IMG/VR virus record: IMGVR_UViG_3300044624_003021
Location: 1 to 64,000 of that record
Source of the DNA: a virus
DNA: 64,000 nt
Strand: one strand, 5' to 3'
Made by a program: the position numbers and the translations under genes. Below are positions 43,928 to 51,245 of this stretch, piece after piece. Within the stretch, counting starts at the first letter, position 1; each line of letters opens with the position of its first letter. Under the pieces are notes generated by a model. That model worked only from the letters and a program-made list of their open reading frames with translations. It did no database searches and was not told the DNA's origin.

Positions 43928-44380
43928 TTAAACCGTATGGTCAATATTAACCCTAATACAAGTTTGAGGTTTATTTTCATTCATCAAAAAATTATTAATA
44001 TACCCCATAATATTTGCCGAGCCGATAGGATTGGCCGAGTGTACGACTACCAAAGGAAATTTAATACTACTAGCACCCTTTTTGGAACGGCTCATCTCAA
44101 TCCTATCAGGATTCATTTCATAAAAATAATCTACAATCCATTTTGTACAATCATATCCGGTTTTTTCCTTAATATTATCGTAATCCAATTTGTAGTTTGG
44201 GGATACATTTGCAAAATACTCATTCACTGCGGTATCACCCAAATCATGGTCCAATGAGATTGTTTCAATTTCACCGAGACCAATCTCAGTTACTTTATTA
44301 ACAAAATCGTCGTAATTTCTAACAACAATCCAATCGTTAGATAGAGGTGTACGAATGTCATCCAAATAAATTCTTTTCAT
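43928..44380 (-). CDS. Cyclic-phosphate-processing receiver-domain protein
   Basis: 150 aa. IYLDDIRTPLSNDWIVVRNYDDF and ETISLDHDLGD match the cCpRec family: receiver-like folds with an LDDxR start and a SLDHDLG motif, predicted from comparative genomics to act with RNA ligases on 2',3'-cyclic phosphates. In a tRNA-rich phage it could help repair tRNAs cut by host anticodon nucleases; no RNA ligase gene is seen in this window. A host-type TATCTTTG box at 44385-44392 lies only 4 nt before ATG. Confidence 0.8.
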   Translation of the reverse strand: MKRIYLDDIRTPLSNDWIVVRNYDDFVNKVTEIGLGEIETISLDHDLGDTAVNEYFANVSPNYKLDYDNIKEKTGYDCTKWIVDYFYEMNPDRIEMSRSKKGASSIKFPLVVVHSANPIGSANIMGYINNFLMNENKPQTCIRVNIDHTV

Positions 44381-44384
44381 AGTA

Positions 44385-44392
44385 CAAAGATA
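44385..44392 (-). promoter_or_regulatory. Host-type promoter box 4 nt before ATG
   Basis: Minus-strand TATCTTTG; the spacing implies leaderless mRNA for the receiver-domain gene. Confidence 0.55.
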
Positions 44393-44398
44393 GGTGTT

Positions 44399-45523
44399 TT
44401 ATCTAACTCTCACAAATTTTTTGTACTTATTATCTTTTCCCTTAATAACTCTCATTTGTAAATCACTATTTGGTAAAATAGTTTGCCAATCAATTATCAT
44501 TTCGGTACAAGGACCAAGATAATCTCCGTGATTTAGGTGTGCCTGAACCGCATTTTGATTCACATAAATTGTATGATAAGAACCATTACCCGTTCCATGA
44601 CAAATCGCAACTTTGTGACAATCATCGTCATCTTCATCATCTTCATCCTCATCTTCATCGTCCTCATCTTCGTCCTCATCTTCATCGTCCTCATCTTCAT
44701 CCTCATCTTCATCGTCCTCATCTTCATCGTCCTCATCTTCATCGTCATCGTCATCACCAGGTGGGATAACAATATTGATTCCAATAATTTGTTCAAATGT
44801 TGACACATTACCACAAGCGTCAGTTGCGGTATAATTTCTTATAATGTTATTTGCTGAATATTCTAAATCGCTATAAATTAAATTTATTGATGAACAATTA
44901 TCTGTCACAGTTACAAACGAAGTATCAATATTATCATCTTCATTAACCTCCAAATAAATTGGACCTGTAATAACCGGCGGTGTCATATCAATAGATGTTA
45001 TTGTTTGTGACGAGATAGAAGTATTTCCACAAAAATCAACGGCCTCCCAAACCCTAGTATAGATTGTAGAACAACTATCAACATTTTGAATTATGTTATA
45101 ATAAGTTAGTACAAAATCACTACAGTTGTCTGTGACTTGGGGGTCATCGAATATAATTGAGTCACCACATTCCACTGTACGATTGACCAAAGGTACAAAA
45201 AGTGGCGAAGTTTCATCAACAACGTGAATTATTTGACTCTCCACTGATTGATTTCCAAAGTTATCAAAAGCTCGATATACTCTAAAAACATCATAATTGT
45301 TTTCACAAATACCGGTCGTAACTTCTTCATACCAAGCAATCTCAACACTATCATCACACTCATCAAGTGCTACAGGAAATACAACACTCAAATCAACATC
45401 ACAAGAAATGGTAACTTCAGGTTCAAAGTTGATAAAATAAGGATTAATGGAATCATTTTCACACTGTGAAAATAAATTTATCGTTAAAAAAGATAAACTG
45501 AGAAGTAAAATTAGGTTTTTCAT
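44399..45523 (-). CDS. Secreted HYR-like repeat protein with long Asp/Glu run
   Basis: 374 aa. The signal peptide MKNLILLLSLSFLTINLFS is followed by Gln. Three HYR-like Ig modules follow (VDETSPLFVPLVNRTVECGD; DMTPPVITGPIYLEV with TDNCS motifs and paired Cys). Then comes an uninterrupted Asp/Glu tract of about 45 residues encoded by tandem GAT/GAA/GAC units at 44620-44755. The C-terminal CHGTGNGSYHTIYVNQNAVQ followed by AHLNHGD is a module seen in secreted bacterial proteins. Likely host-derived and surface-located; the acidic run may bind Ca2+ or vary by slippage. An ATATTTAT motif is at 45586-45593. Confidence 0.75.
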   Translation of the reverse strand: MKNLILLLSLSFLTINLFSQCENDSINPYFINFEPEVTISCDVDLSVVFPVALDECDDSVEIAWYEEVTTGICENNYDVFRVYRAFDNFGNQSVESQIIHVVDETSPLFVPLVNRTVECGDSIIFDDPQVTDNCSDFVLTYYNIIQNVDSCSTIYTRVWEAVDFCGNTSISSQTITSIDMTPPVITGPIYLEVNEDDNIDTSFVTVTDNCSSINLIYSDLEYSANNIIRNYTATDACGNVSTFEQIIGINIVIPPGDDDDDEDEDDEDEDDEDEDEDEDDEDEDEDEDDEDEDEDDEDDDDCHKVAICHGTGNGSYHTIYVNQNAVQAHLNHGDYLGPCTEMIIDWQTILPNSDLQMRVIKGKDNKYKKFVRVR

Positions 45524-45606
45524 AGAATTTTAGTTTTAGAGTTAAATAATAATGTATAATTTGAGATATATCAAACATACTCAAGATAAATATTTTTATA
45601 AAAAAT

Positions 45607-45632
45607 AAAAACCACACCTATTGGTGTGGTTT
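45607..45632. terminator. Intrinsic terminator
   Basis: AACCACACC/GGTGTGGTT stem with TATT loop, past the minus-strand stop at 45655. Confidence 0.75.
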
Positions 45633-45654
45633 AACTCCATCCCCGACCTTAAAT

Positions 45655-46155
45655 TTATTTTTTACTCCCAAAGGTTTTAATGGTAAAATACCAACTTGGT
45701 TTTATATGTTTTGGGTCTTGTATGACCACATATATTCTACCATTTTCTAATCCCGTATAATCATCAGAAAACGCATCTTTACCAACAGTAACTGTCCAAA
45801 TATATCCATCTTCATCCTTTACCATACTTTGAATATACATTGAGTATTTGCTGAACCACTTCTCACCCATAAATCCATTATTGGGTAATCCTTCAGAACT
45901 TAACTTAACCTTATTTGGGTATTTGATTCCAATCAATGTTCCCTTTTTAGAGATGTCAACATATATGGCATGTTTATTTGGCCTAACTTTTTTAATATCC
46001 CAAGTTATTGAGATAGTATCAGGAGCGACGAATGTGCCTTCCTCAAAAGTTTGAACAAGCCATAAATCGGACTTAAAAGATACTGGGTCTTTAAAAGTTT
46101 GTGAAAAGGCATTGATACTCAAAATTGTACATAGTACAAAAAATACGTGTTTCAT
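45655..46155 (-). CDS. Small secreted protein of unknown function
   Basis: 166 aa. The signal peptide MKHVFFVLCTILSINAFS is followed by Gln. The mature part is beta-rich (SITWDIKKVRPNKHAIYVDISKK, YIWTVTVGKDAFSDDYTGLENG), and no domain is recognised. It ends in a strong terminator. A degenerate GTAAATAT (complement) motif lies upstream near 46172. Probably periplasmic or outer-surface; no further role can be inferred. Confidence 0.65.
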   Translation of the reverse strand: MKHVFFVLCTILSINAFSQTFKDPVSFKSDLWLVQTFEEGTFVAPDTISITWDIKKVRPNKHAIYVDISKKGTLIGIKYPNKVKLSSEGLPNNGFMGEKWFSKYSMYIQSMVKDEDGYIWTVTVGKDAFSDDYTGLENGRIYVVIQDPKHIKPSWYFTIKTFGSKK

Positions 46156-46222
46156 TGTTAGGTTTTATAGTAAATATCTTGAACAAAACGCGAGTTAGAT
46201 ATGAACTATAGTTTTTCAGTTG

Positions 46223-46296
46223 TAGTCGGAGTGGGAGTTGAACCCACGACCATCACGGTATAAGCGTGCAACTCTAACCACCTGAGCTATCCGACT
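46223..46296 (-). tRNA. tRNA-Ile (TAT)
   Basis: Acceptor AGTCGGA/TCCGACT, D-arm AGCTCAGGTGGTTAGAGT, anticodon loop CTTATAC with anticodon UAU, T-arm GTGGG TTCAACT CCCAC. The first anticodon-stem pair is G-A. It reads AUA, a codon favoured in AT-rich phage genes. It is the 3'-most element of the second large RNA block. Confidence 0.85.
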
Positions 46297-46508
46297 ATGT
46301 TTCCCCACCTTGAGATTATTGGTGAGTAGATTTATCGGTTTTCTATTTCTTAAAAACCTGCTGGTCTTACCCGTTAAAAACATCCAACACTACTGGGAGG
46401 GAATGTGTCTATCCCTTTATCCCACGATGTCCCACTCGCGCCGTAGACATTCTGCGGAATCATTCTTTAAGTCTTGATTCGAAGACTCTGAGTATCTCTT
46501 ACTCATTG
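46297..46508 (-). ncRNA. Structured segment between tRNA-Ile and the tRNA-like element
   Basis: No reading frame. On the minus strand GAATGTCTA pairs with TAGACACATTC (two-base bulge) around 46402-46454, and GAGTCTT/AAGACTT form a hairpin around 46470-46490. It probably continues the large RNA whose promoter is at 47272. Confidence 0.45.
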
Positions 46509-46617
46509 TAGTCAGGACAAGAATCGAACTTGTATAGTCACCTCCTTGATTCACGTCCGATTGGGAGGATTACTGAACTCGTGATACAACTACTGGCGCC
46601 AATTCCGCCACCTGACT
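46509..46617 (-). tRNA. Oversized tRNA-like element (109 nt), identity unresolved
   Basis: Acceptor AGTCAGG (46617-46611) pairs perfectly with CCTGACT (46516-46510). The T-arm is ACAAG TTCGATT CTTGT. The 5' part TGGCGGAATTGG resembles a tRNA-Leu D-arm. The middle is about 24 nt too long and does not fold into a standard 7-nt anticodon loop; TCACG/CGTGA and CCTCC/GGAGG are competing stems. It could be an expanded tRNA, one with a short insertion, or a tRNA-like domain of the large RNA. Confidence 0.5.
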
Positions 46618-46715
46618 ATTGGGTTATTTAACGTCACTACTTTATTAAACCTCGGTATCATTGAGGTATCTACACCCCTCATTTAATAAATCGTCACCCA
46701 TTTGACGAGCCTCTG
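46618..46715 (-). ncRNA. Structured spacer between tRNA-like genes
   Basis: 98 nt with TTATTAAA/TTTAATAA long stem, CCTC/GAGG inner hairpin and a TCGTCA/TGACGA hairpin near 46691-46708. No reading frame. Probably part of the same large transcript. Confidence 0.4.
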
Positions 46716-46788
46716 TAGTCAGGACAGGAATCGAACCTGTATTCCCTAATTAAGCGTTAGGTACTTTACCAGTTAAGTACACCTGACT
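46716..46788 (-). tRNA. tRNA, probably Lys (CTT), with G at position 33
   Basis: Acceptor AGTCAGG/CCTGACT, D-arm with CTGGTAAAGT, anticodon stem CCTAA/TTAGG, loop CGCTTAA, T-arm ACAGG TTCGATT CCTGT. A 7-nt loop places CUU at 34-36, but position 33 is G rather than the nearly universal U. Its acceptor is identical to that of the adjacent oversized element, so the two may be duplicates. Identity is provisional. Confidence 0.6.
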
Positions 46789-47271
46789 ATGTTGGGTGGG
46801 TTAATGAGTGGTTTCCCCCACCTCTTTTTACTCTGTATCAATCTACTTGCGAAGTAGTATCAACCTGCGCCACTCTGTGAATTTTTAGGGTGAGAAACCC
46901 TATGTGTTGTAGTGATGACTCTAGTGTCACTAAGCTCTACTCCTTTCCTTTCTCAAGGGAACAACACATTAAGTTTAGGTAAGGGGAAGATGGTCGAGTG
47001 GACAACCCCTTTTACGATTGGCATTACTTCAGGTGAATACCTGCCAACTCCGATTATACCAGTCGGTATCCACTCTCAAACTATTGGTATAATCATTCCC
47101 CAATCAACCTATAATGTGGTCGGTGGGGGAGGAATAAGAGCGACTTATTCCCTTAAAGCTCTACTTGTCGTTTATCCATCGTGTTTTAAAAACACCGTAG
47201 CTACGTTTGACTTGGATATATCTAACTTTCGTCTGCCACCCCACCTTTTAAATATTTTTAAAGAACTTCTA
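46789..47271 (-). ncRNA. Second large structured RNA block
   Basis: No credible gene. Pairs: 47122-47128 with 47239-47245 (GGTGGGG/CCCCACC), 47131-47138 with 47144-47151 (8-bp hairpin), 47052-47060 with 47086-47094 (9 bp), 47018-47023 with 47042-47047 (6 bp), 46902-46910 with 46961-46969 (9 bp) enclosing 46910-46915 with 46927-46932, and 47181-47187 with 47189-47195. The block begins at a host-type promoter and continues into the tRNAs, so the whole unit to 46223 may be one transcript of about 1 kb with tRNAs inside. This resembles GOLLD-type RNAs, which can enclose tRNAs; homology to the 41.7 kb RNA is not evident by eye. Confidence 0.65.
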
Positions 47272-47279
47272 CAAATATA
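47272..47279 (-). promoter_or_regulatory. Host-type TATATTTG box of the second RNA block
   Basis: Minus-strand TAnnTTTG just upstream of the structured region and just past the stop of the 47283 gene; no clear -33 element at the ideal distance. Confidence 0.5.
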
Positions 47280-47282
47280 CGA

Positions 47283-47615
47283 CTATTTTTCCAATTCACC
47301 TAATTCTTCTTTCAATCTTTTCAAAAAACTTTCTTCTCCATCATCGCCCGATAACAACCAATCAATACGTTGAGCATAAACTGCGGCGACTCTAAGAACT
47401 TTCATACCCTCCTTGAATTTTTCAATTACCTCATCAGGATATTTGTAATGACTTAAATCTTCAGGATATTTCTCATACCAATCATCCCCACGCCATCCTT
47501 CTTCTTTGAGTTCCTCTCGTGTTTTTTCACGACCATTTTTCTCAATCAGTTTCTCAACGTCATCGGCAATTTGTTCAATATGCCATTGTTTGTAGTCGAA
47601 TGCTCCTCCTGACAT
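47283..47615 (-). CDS. Conserved-type small acidic protein (MSGGAFDYKQ)
   Basis: 110 aa, charged and helical. The N-terminus MSGGAFDYKQWHIEQIADDVEKLI is a signature I associate with small proteins common in phages and bacteria, of unknown function. The start is 1 nt after the stop of the zinc-ribbon gene upstream, so the pair is co-transcribed from the promoter at 47804. No membrane segment or signal. Confidence 0.75.
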   Translation of the reverse strand: MSGGAFDYKQWHIEQIADDVEKLIEKNGREKTREELKEEGWRGDDWYEKYPEDLSHYKYPDEVIEKFKEGMKVLRVAAVYAQRIDWLLSGDDGEESFLKRLKEELGELEK

Positions 47616-47616
47616 T

Positions 47617-47799
47617 TTATATTTCTTTTAATTGTGATTTAGAACATGCTTTACCGAAACTGAATGCTCCTTGACTATCGTGACCACCAGGAATTTGATT
47701 ATAGTATTTTCCATCGGTCATTGATAATTCAAGCCATACAGCCTTTGATGGGTTAAGTTTTTCACCACATCTTTCACACCATATTGTTTCTTGTTTCAT
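47617..47799 (-). CDS. Small zinc-ribbon-like protein
   Basis: 60 aa. WCERCGEKLNP gives one CxxC knuckle and GKACSKSQL a third Cys; the fourth ligand may be one of the His residues, so a minimal zinc ribbon is plausible but not certain. A TAAATTTG box ends 4 nt before ATG. It is the first gene of a two-gene unit. Confidence 0.65.
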   Translation of the reverse strand: MKQETIWCERCGEKLNPSKAVWLELSMTDGKYYNQIPGGHDSQGAFSFGKACSKSQLKEI

Positions 47800-47803
47800 T
47801 GGA

Positions 47804-47811
47804 CAAATTTA
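47804..47811 (-). promoter_or_regulatory. Host-type promoter box 4 nt before ATG
   Basis: Minus-strand TAAATTTG, implying a leaderless transcript for the zinc-ribbon gene. Confidence 0.5.
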
Positions 47812-47822
47812 AGTATTTAATT

Positions 47823-47963
47823 TTAAACCACCAAATCTTTTTTTGAGAATTTCATAAACTCATAACCTTCTTGAAACATTCTATCCAATAACTCAACGGT
47901 TATCTCGTCAAGGTCAATCATTCCAATCATTTTGTTTTTCTTGTATACTCCGATGTATTCCAT
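47823..47963 (-). CDS. 46-aa small protein
   Basis: MEYIGVYKKNKMIGMIDLDE, ITVELLDRMFQEGYEFMKFS, then KKDLVV. Two strands then a helix; no known family. A TATCTTTG host-type box at 47984-47991 lies 20 nt upstream and the leader is A-rich, as in other genes here. The frame fills the gap between neighbouring genes exactly, supporting it as real. Confidence 0.6.
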   Translation of the reverse strand: MEYIGVYKKNKMIGMIDLDEITVELLDRMFQEGYEFMKFSKKDLVV

Positions 47964-48022
47964 AGTTTTTAGTTTTAAGTAGACAAAGATACAACAAATT
48001 AGGTTACGATAAGATTAAGTTA

Positions 48023-48505
48023 TTAACAAATTTTGAATGCGAAATTAATCACTCGTTTCTTCATTGTTGCGTCAGATGCGTTTCCAACGACTTGACCATC
48101 AATGATTGAAAATGCGTGACCACGAACAACCACAAGATACTTACCAACAGGATATTTCTTAATAAACGTACTGGTGGTCATATTACGTTTAACCATTTGA
48201 CCTTTGGACTTAACATCATATTTCATATGTCCGTACTGGTTACCCAAATTTGAGAATGATTTTCCATTAATCAGAATTTTATTGTCAACCATATGACGCA
48301 TACCACCGACAAAGTTTCTTGTTCCTTCAAAGTTTTTACGGAACCAAATCTTTGCAACAAACTTGTGAGCCTCATCATAATGCATTTCAAATGATGACGA
48401 GATGGCTCTTACGACACAATCATTTTTTTCGGTTTTGGCAATTGTTGAATCAGAGTATCCAATAATCGCCTCTTTTGTGGGTATGTATTTGATTTCGTTA
48501 TTCAT
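48023..48505 (-). CDS. Putative papain-fold cysteine peptidase-like protein
   Basis: 160 aa from the preferred ATG at 48505. An upstream in-frame ATG at 48532 is rejected because a TATATTTG promoter box (48510-48517) lies between them. KNDCVVRAISSSFEMHYDEAH resembles the Cys helix of C39/papain-like folds and YLVVVRGHAFSIIDGQVVGN the His strand followed by Asp. Such compact domains occur in phages and toxins. Catalysis is plausible from the Cys-His-Asp order but unproven. The box is 4 nt before ATG, so the mRNA is probably leaderless. Confidence 0.65.
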   Translation of the reverse strand: MNNEIKYIPTKEAIIGYSDSTIAKTEKNDCVVRAISSSFEMHYDEAHKFVAKIWFRKNFEGTRNFVGGMRHMVDNKILINGKSFSNLGNQYGHMKYDVKSKGQMVKRNMTTSTFIKKYPVGKYLVVVRGHAFSIIDGQVVGNASDATMKKRVINFAFKIC

Positions 48506-48509
48506 ACCA

Positions 48510-48517
48510 CAAATATA
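48510..48517 (-). promoter_or_regulatory. Host-type promoter box that decides the start at 48505
   Basis: Minus-strand TATATTTG followed by TGGT and ATG. Confidence 0.55.
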
Positions 48518-48554
48518 CGGCGAACAACTCATCCCACAAAATTAAGTTATTAAC

Positions 48555-48584
48555 AAAAAAAATACCACCCGAAGGTGGTATTTT
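48555..48584. terminator. Intrinsic terminator
   Basis: AATACCACC/GGTGGTATT stem with CGAA loop, past the minus-strand stop of the T9SS cargo gene. Confidence 0.8.
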
Positions 48585-48597
48585 CTTTTTTGGTCGA

Positions 48598-49626
48598 TTA
48601 TTGGACCACAAATTTGTTTGTGGACGTTATTGTACCATTTCGGTCAACCGTGTTAAGAACGTAGATTCCCGAAGAAAGTAATGATTTAACATCAATAACA
48701 ACTTTACTTTGGTTTACATTTTCTTCATATACAATTTGACCTGACAAATTCATAATTCTTAGTTTTTGACCACTATAATCGTTCAGACCAGACAAATCAA
48801 TATTAATAACATCTGTAGTTGGGTTGGGGAATACATCAATGTTTATAACTATGTTGGGGTTATCAGTATTAGTTGGGTTTTGGGAATTTGAATCTCTATA
48901 AAGTTTAAAAACTTCATCCTCATTCAAATCTCGATTCCACATTCCTACATCATCTAAATTACCTGATAAAAATCTGTACATATTACCTTGGAAATTATCA
49001 GCTCCAAAAAATAAATTATTTTCAGATGGACAAATATCACCATATGTAGTTTGTTCACCGGTTAATACTCCATTAACATACATTTTTCCACCATTTACAG
49101 GACTATGAGTAAAGACTAAGAAATGCCATTTATCATCAGCAGTACAAGTTCCACCATTAACATTATTACCATTAATTGTATTCATATTAGTTGATGATAT
49201 AAAGTTATTATCACCTATCAACATTGTATATGAATCAAAAGACCCTCCATTACATACATCAAAGTATGAAAAAAACCATTTAGTAACAATTCCTTGGTAA
49301 TCATCTACACTACTACCGACAGGTTTTTTTAACCATACAGAAATTGATAACGATGGGACGTTAGAAATACTTTCAGAATTATCGACCAAAATAAAATTAT
49401 CAATTCCATTAAAATTATAGGCCATATCAGAATTACCAAATCTATCCATAGTTAAAGACGAACCAAAAACCTGTCCGTGGTTTTGATTTCCACTTTCATC
49501 ATTGGCATTACCGTCAAACGGCCACCAACCGATAAGACCATTTGTTGGTAAATAATTTGGTACTTGAGATACAATCAAGTTGTAATAAAAAAGAGAAATT
49601 AATGTAAAAAAAATTGTTTTTTTCAT
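48598..49626 (-). CDS. Secreted LamG protein with T9SS type A sorting domain
   Basis: 342 aa. The signal peptide MKKTIFFTLISLFYYNLIVS is followed by Gln. A LamG/concanavalin domain spans about residues 28-240 (GLIGWWPFDGNANDESGN, LSISVWLKKP, WHFLVFTHSPVNGGKMYVNG, LDDVGMWNRDLNEDEV). The last 80 residues are a type IX sorting domain: VFPNPTTDVINIDL, GQKLRIMNLSGQIVYEEN, SSGIYVLNTVDRNG. In Bacteroidota this domain carries cargo across the outer membrane through T9SS and usually leads to surface attachment. A phage gene with this tail implies exploitation of host T9SS, for example to decorate or mask the host surface. It is bounded by its own terminator. Confidence 0.9.
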   Translation of the reverse strand: MKKTIFFTLISLFYYNLIVSQVPNYLPTNGLIGWWPFDGNANDESGNQNHGQVFGSSLTMDRFGNSDMAYNFNGIDNFILVDNSESISNVPSLSISVWLKKPVGSSVDDYQGIVTKWFFSYFDVCNGGSFDSYTMLIGDNNFISSTNMNTINGNNVNGGTCTADDKWHFLVFTHSPVNGGKMYVNGVLTGEQTTYGDICPSENNLFFGADNFQGNMYRFLSGNLDDVGMWNRDLNEDEVFKLYRDSNSQNPTNTDNPNIVINIDVFPNPTTDVINIDLSGLNDYSGQKLRIMNLSGQIVYEENVNQSKVVIDVKSLLSSGIYVLNTVDRNGTITSTNKFVVQ

Positions 49627-49795
49627 GTTATATATATTTTAAATTATTGAATACAAATTAAAGTCATTTTTTTTAAACTGCCAAATTTTTTATGTGTTTG
49701 GTTAAATGTTGATTCCAAAGTAAGACGTAAATAAAATGGAATTATTCCATCTTTTCTTACATAAGTTGATATTACGATTGCTAATTTAATAATTA

Positions 49796-50581
49796 TTAAT
49801 CTTGATTTTTTTTATAAAATCTATTTTCTTCAGGTTGATACCATTCATCTAATGAAGCCGGTACCCTTGAAGAATATCCCAGAAATTGTTGCATTTTAGG
49901 AGTAAAGGTGTTCATAATATCATACCCTAAAGCTCTTGGGTAATCAAGTAATTGTTTCATAAATGACCTACTTATAGTTATTGGTATTGCTCGTCTATTT
50001 TTATTAGTTTTGTTAGGTGATGACGAATGCCATACATTAGAATTAAATATTAATATGTCTCCTCTATTTCCTGTCGCCTGATATGAGTTTGAAAAAAATT
50101 CTGAATCGGATGGTTTTTCCTCACTTAAATGAGAACCTGATAGTAAAAAAGTTCCACCATTTTCTAAAGTAAAATCGTCAACCATAACTAAACAATTAAT
50201 CATAATTGGGAAATCTCCCGAGTAAAACCTCAAATCTCTGTGGATAATTGATGAAAAATTTGGTTTAAATGGTAGGTTATTTAACGCACTAAATGAATTT
50301 AAGATACAGTTACTTTTAAAAAAATTATTTTGTAGTGAATCAATAAATCCATTGTCAAGTAATACTTGTAAAAATTCAATGAAAATCTTACTGTCTAAAA
50401 TAGCGTGGAGAGCAACTCCATCTGAGTTTATTTCATTATTATTACTTATTTGAATATTTCTATGTTTAACAAAAGATTTATCCATCTCTTCAGAAAGCAT
50501 ATCTAACCATTCTGTGCTAACTTGATTTTTAATTATAGTATGACCTTTCATACTTAATTCATTTAATTGGTCAATTGTCAT
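49796..50581 (-). CDS. PhyH-type Fe(II)/2-oxoglutarate dioxygenase
   Basis: 261 aa. Phytanoyl-CoA dioxygenase-like cupin: HxD in SSIIHRDLRFYSGD near residue 112, FTLENGGTFLLSGSH strand, distal His in NSNVWHSSSPNK and Arg in RRAIPITISR. The family hydroxylates small molecules, sugars or peptides using 2-oxoglutarate. The start overlaps the NeuD-like gene stop by 4 nt (ATGA), and DegT-like and NeuD-like genes precede it in the same operon, so a nucleotide sugar or glycan substrate is likely; the exact substrate is unknown. Confidence 0.8.
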   Translation of the reverse strand: MTIDQLNELSMKGHTIIKNQVSTEWLDMLSEEMDKSFVKHRNIQISNNNEINSDGVALHAILDSKIFIEFLQVLLDNGFIDSLQNNFFKSNCILNSFSALNNLPFKPNFSSIIHRDLRFYSGDFPIMINCLVMVDDFTLENGGTFLLSGSHLSEEKPSDSEFFSNSYQATGNRGDILIFNSNVWHSSSPNKTNKNRRAIPITISRSFMKQLLDYPRALGYDIMNTFTPKMQQFLGYSSRVPASLDEWYQPEENRFYKKNQD

Positions 50582-51243
50582 TTTAAAAATTTTTCTCCTT
50601 TTATTCTTTTTCTAATTATTTTAGCCGGATTACCATACGCTAAAACATCGTCAGGTAAAGATTTAATTACTAAACTTCCAGCACCAACAACAGTATTATC
50701 TCCTATTTCTAATCTATCTAAAACAGTGACTCCCAGAGTAATTGCCGAATATTTACCAATTTTTACATAACCTCCAGTAATTGAACCCGCGGAAATACTT
50801 GCAAAGTCTGATATTATATTATCATGTTCAACCTGAGCCCCTGTTGCAAAAAAAGTAAAGTCACCAATTTTTGATTTTGGGTTAAATATACATCCGGCCA
50901 TAGCCACAATCCCAACACCCATCTCAGTTGTATTACCAATGATTACTGATGGATGTATTGCGTTAACAAATTTGAAATTAGGAACCATTGAAATTATTTT
51001 TTCATGTACGTAATACCTAGTCCAATTCTCACCTATTGATATTACACCTCCATAAACTTCATATTCATTTATTATTTGTTTTAAATTTTCTTCTCTTCCT
51101 AAAATTTTATATCCATATTTAATACTACCAATTTCATTTATCGAATCAATAATACCTACAATTTTATATTTATTTTCTTTTTCAATAATGTCGATGGTAT
51201 AATGAGATTGATTACCCCCACCAAATAAAACAATATTTTCCAT
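50578..51243 (-). CDS. NeuD/PglD-like sugar O/N-acyltransferase
   Basis: 221 aa. An N-terminal Rossmann-like segment (IVLFGGGNQSHYTIDIIE) precedes a left-handed beta-helix of hexapeptide repeats (IIGNTTEMGVGIVAMAG, KIGDFTFFATGAQVEHDN, LEIGDNTVVGAGSLVIKSLP). The His in VEHDN is the expected catalytic base and AYGNPAKIIR is the usual family end. These enzymes acetylate sialic acid-like or UDP-amino sugars. Tight coupling to DegT-like and PhyH-like genes indicates a small glycan-modification cassette. Confidence 0.85.
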   Translation of the reverse strand: MENIVLFGGGNQSHYTIDIIEKENKYKIVGIIDSINEIGSIKYGYKILGREENLKQIINEYEVYGGVISIGENWTRYYVHEKIISMVPNFKFVNAIHPSVIIGNTTEMGVGIVAMAGCIFNPKSKIGDFTFFATGAQVEHDNIISDFASISAGSITGGYVKIGKYSAITLGVTVLDRLEIGDNTVVGAGSLVIKSLPDDVLAYGNPAKIIRKRIKGEKFLK

Positions 51244-51245
51244 AA

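Noticed and set aside
44537-44803. Plus-strand Ile/Val- and His-rich frames
   Set aside because: Antisense readings of the Asp/Glu codon repeat.
46912-47373. Plus-strand open frame of 153 codons
   Set aside because: It runs through the base-paired RNA block and into the convergent gene, lacks a promoter or A-rich leader, and has no recognisable protein pattern.
48506-48532. Upstream start codon for the cysteine-peptidase-like gene
   Set aside because: The extension overlaps the TATATTTG promoter box and would lie upstream of the transcription start.
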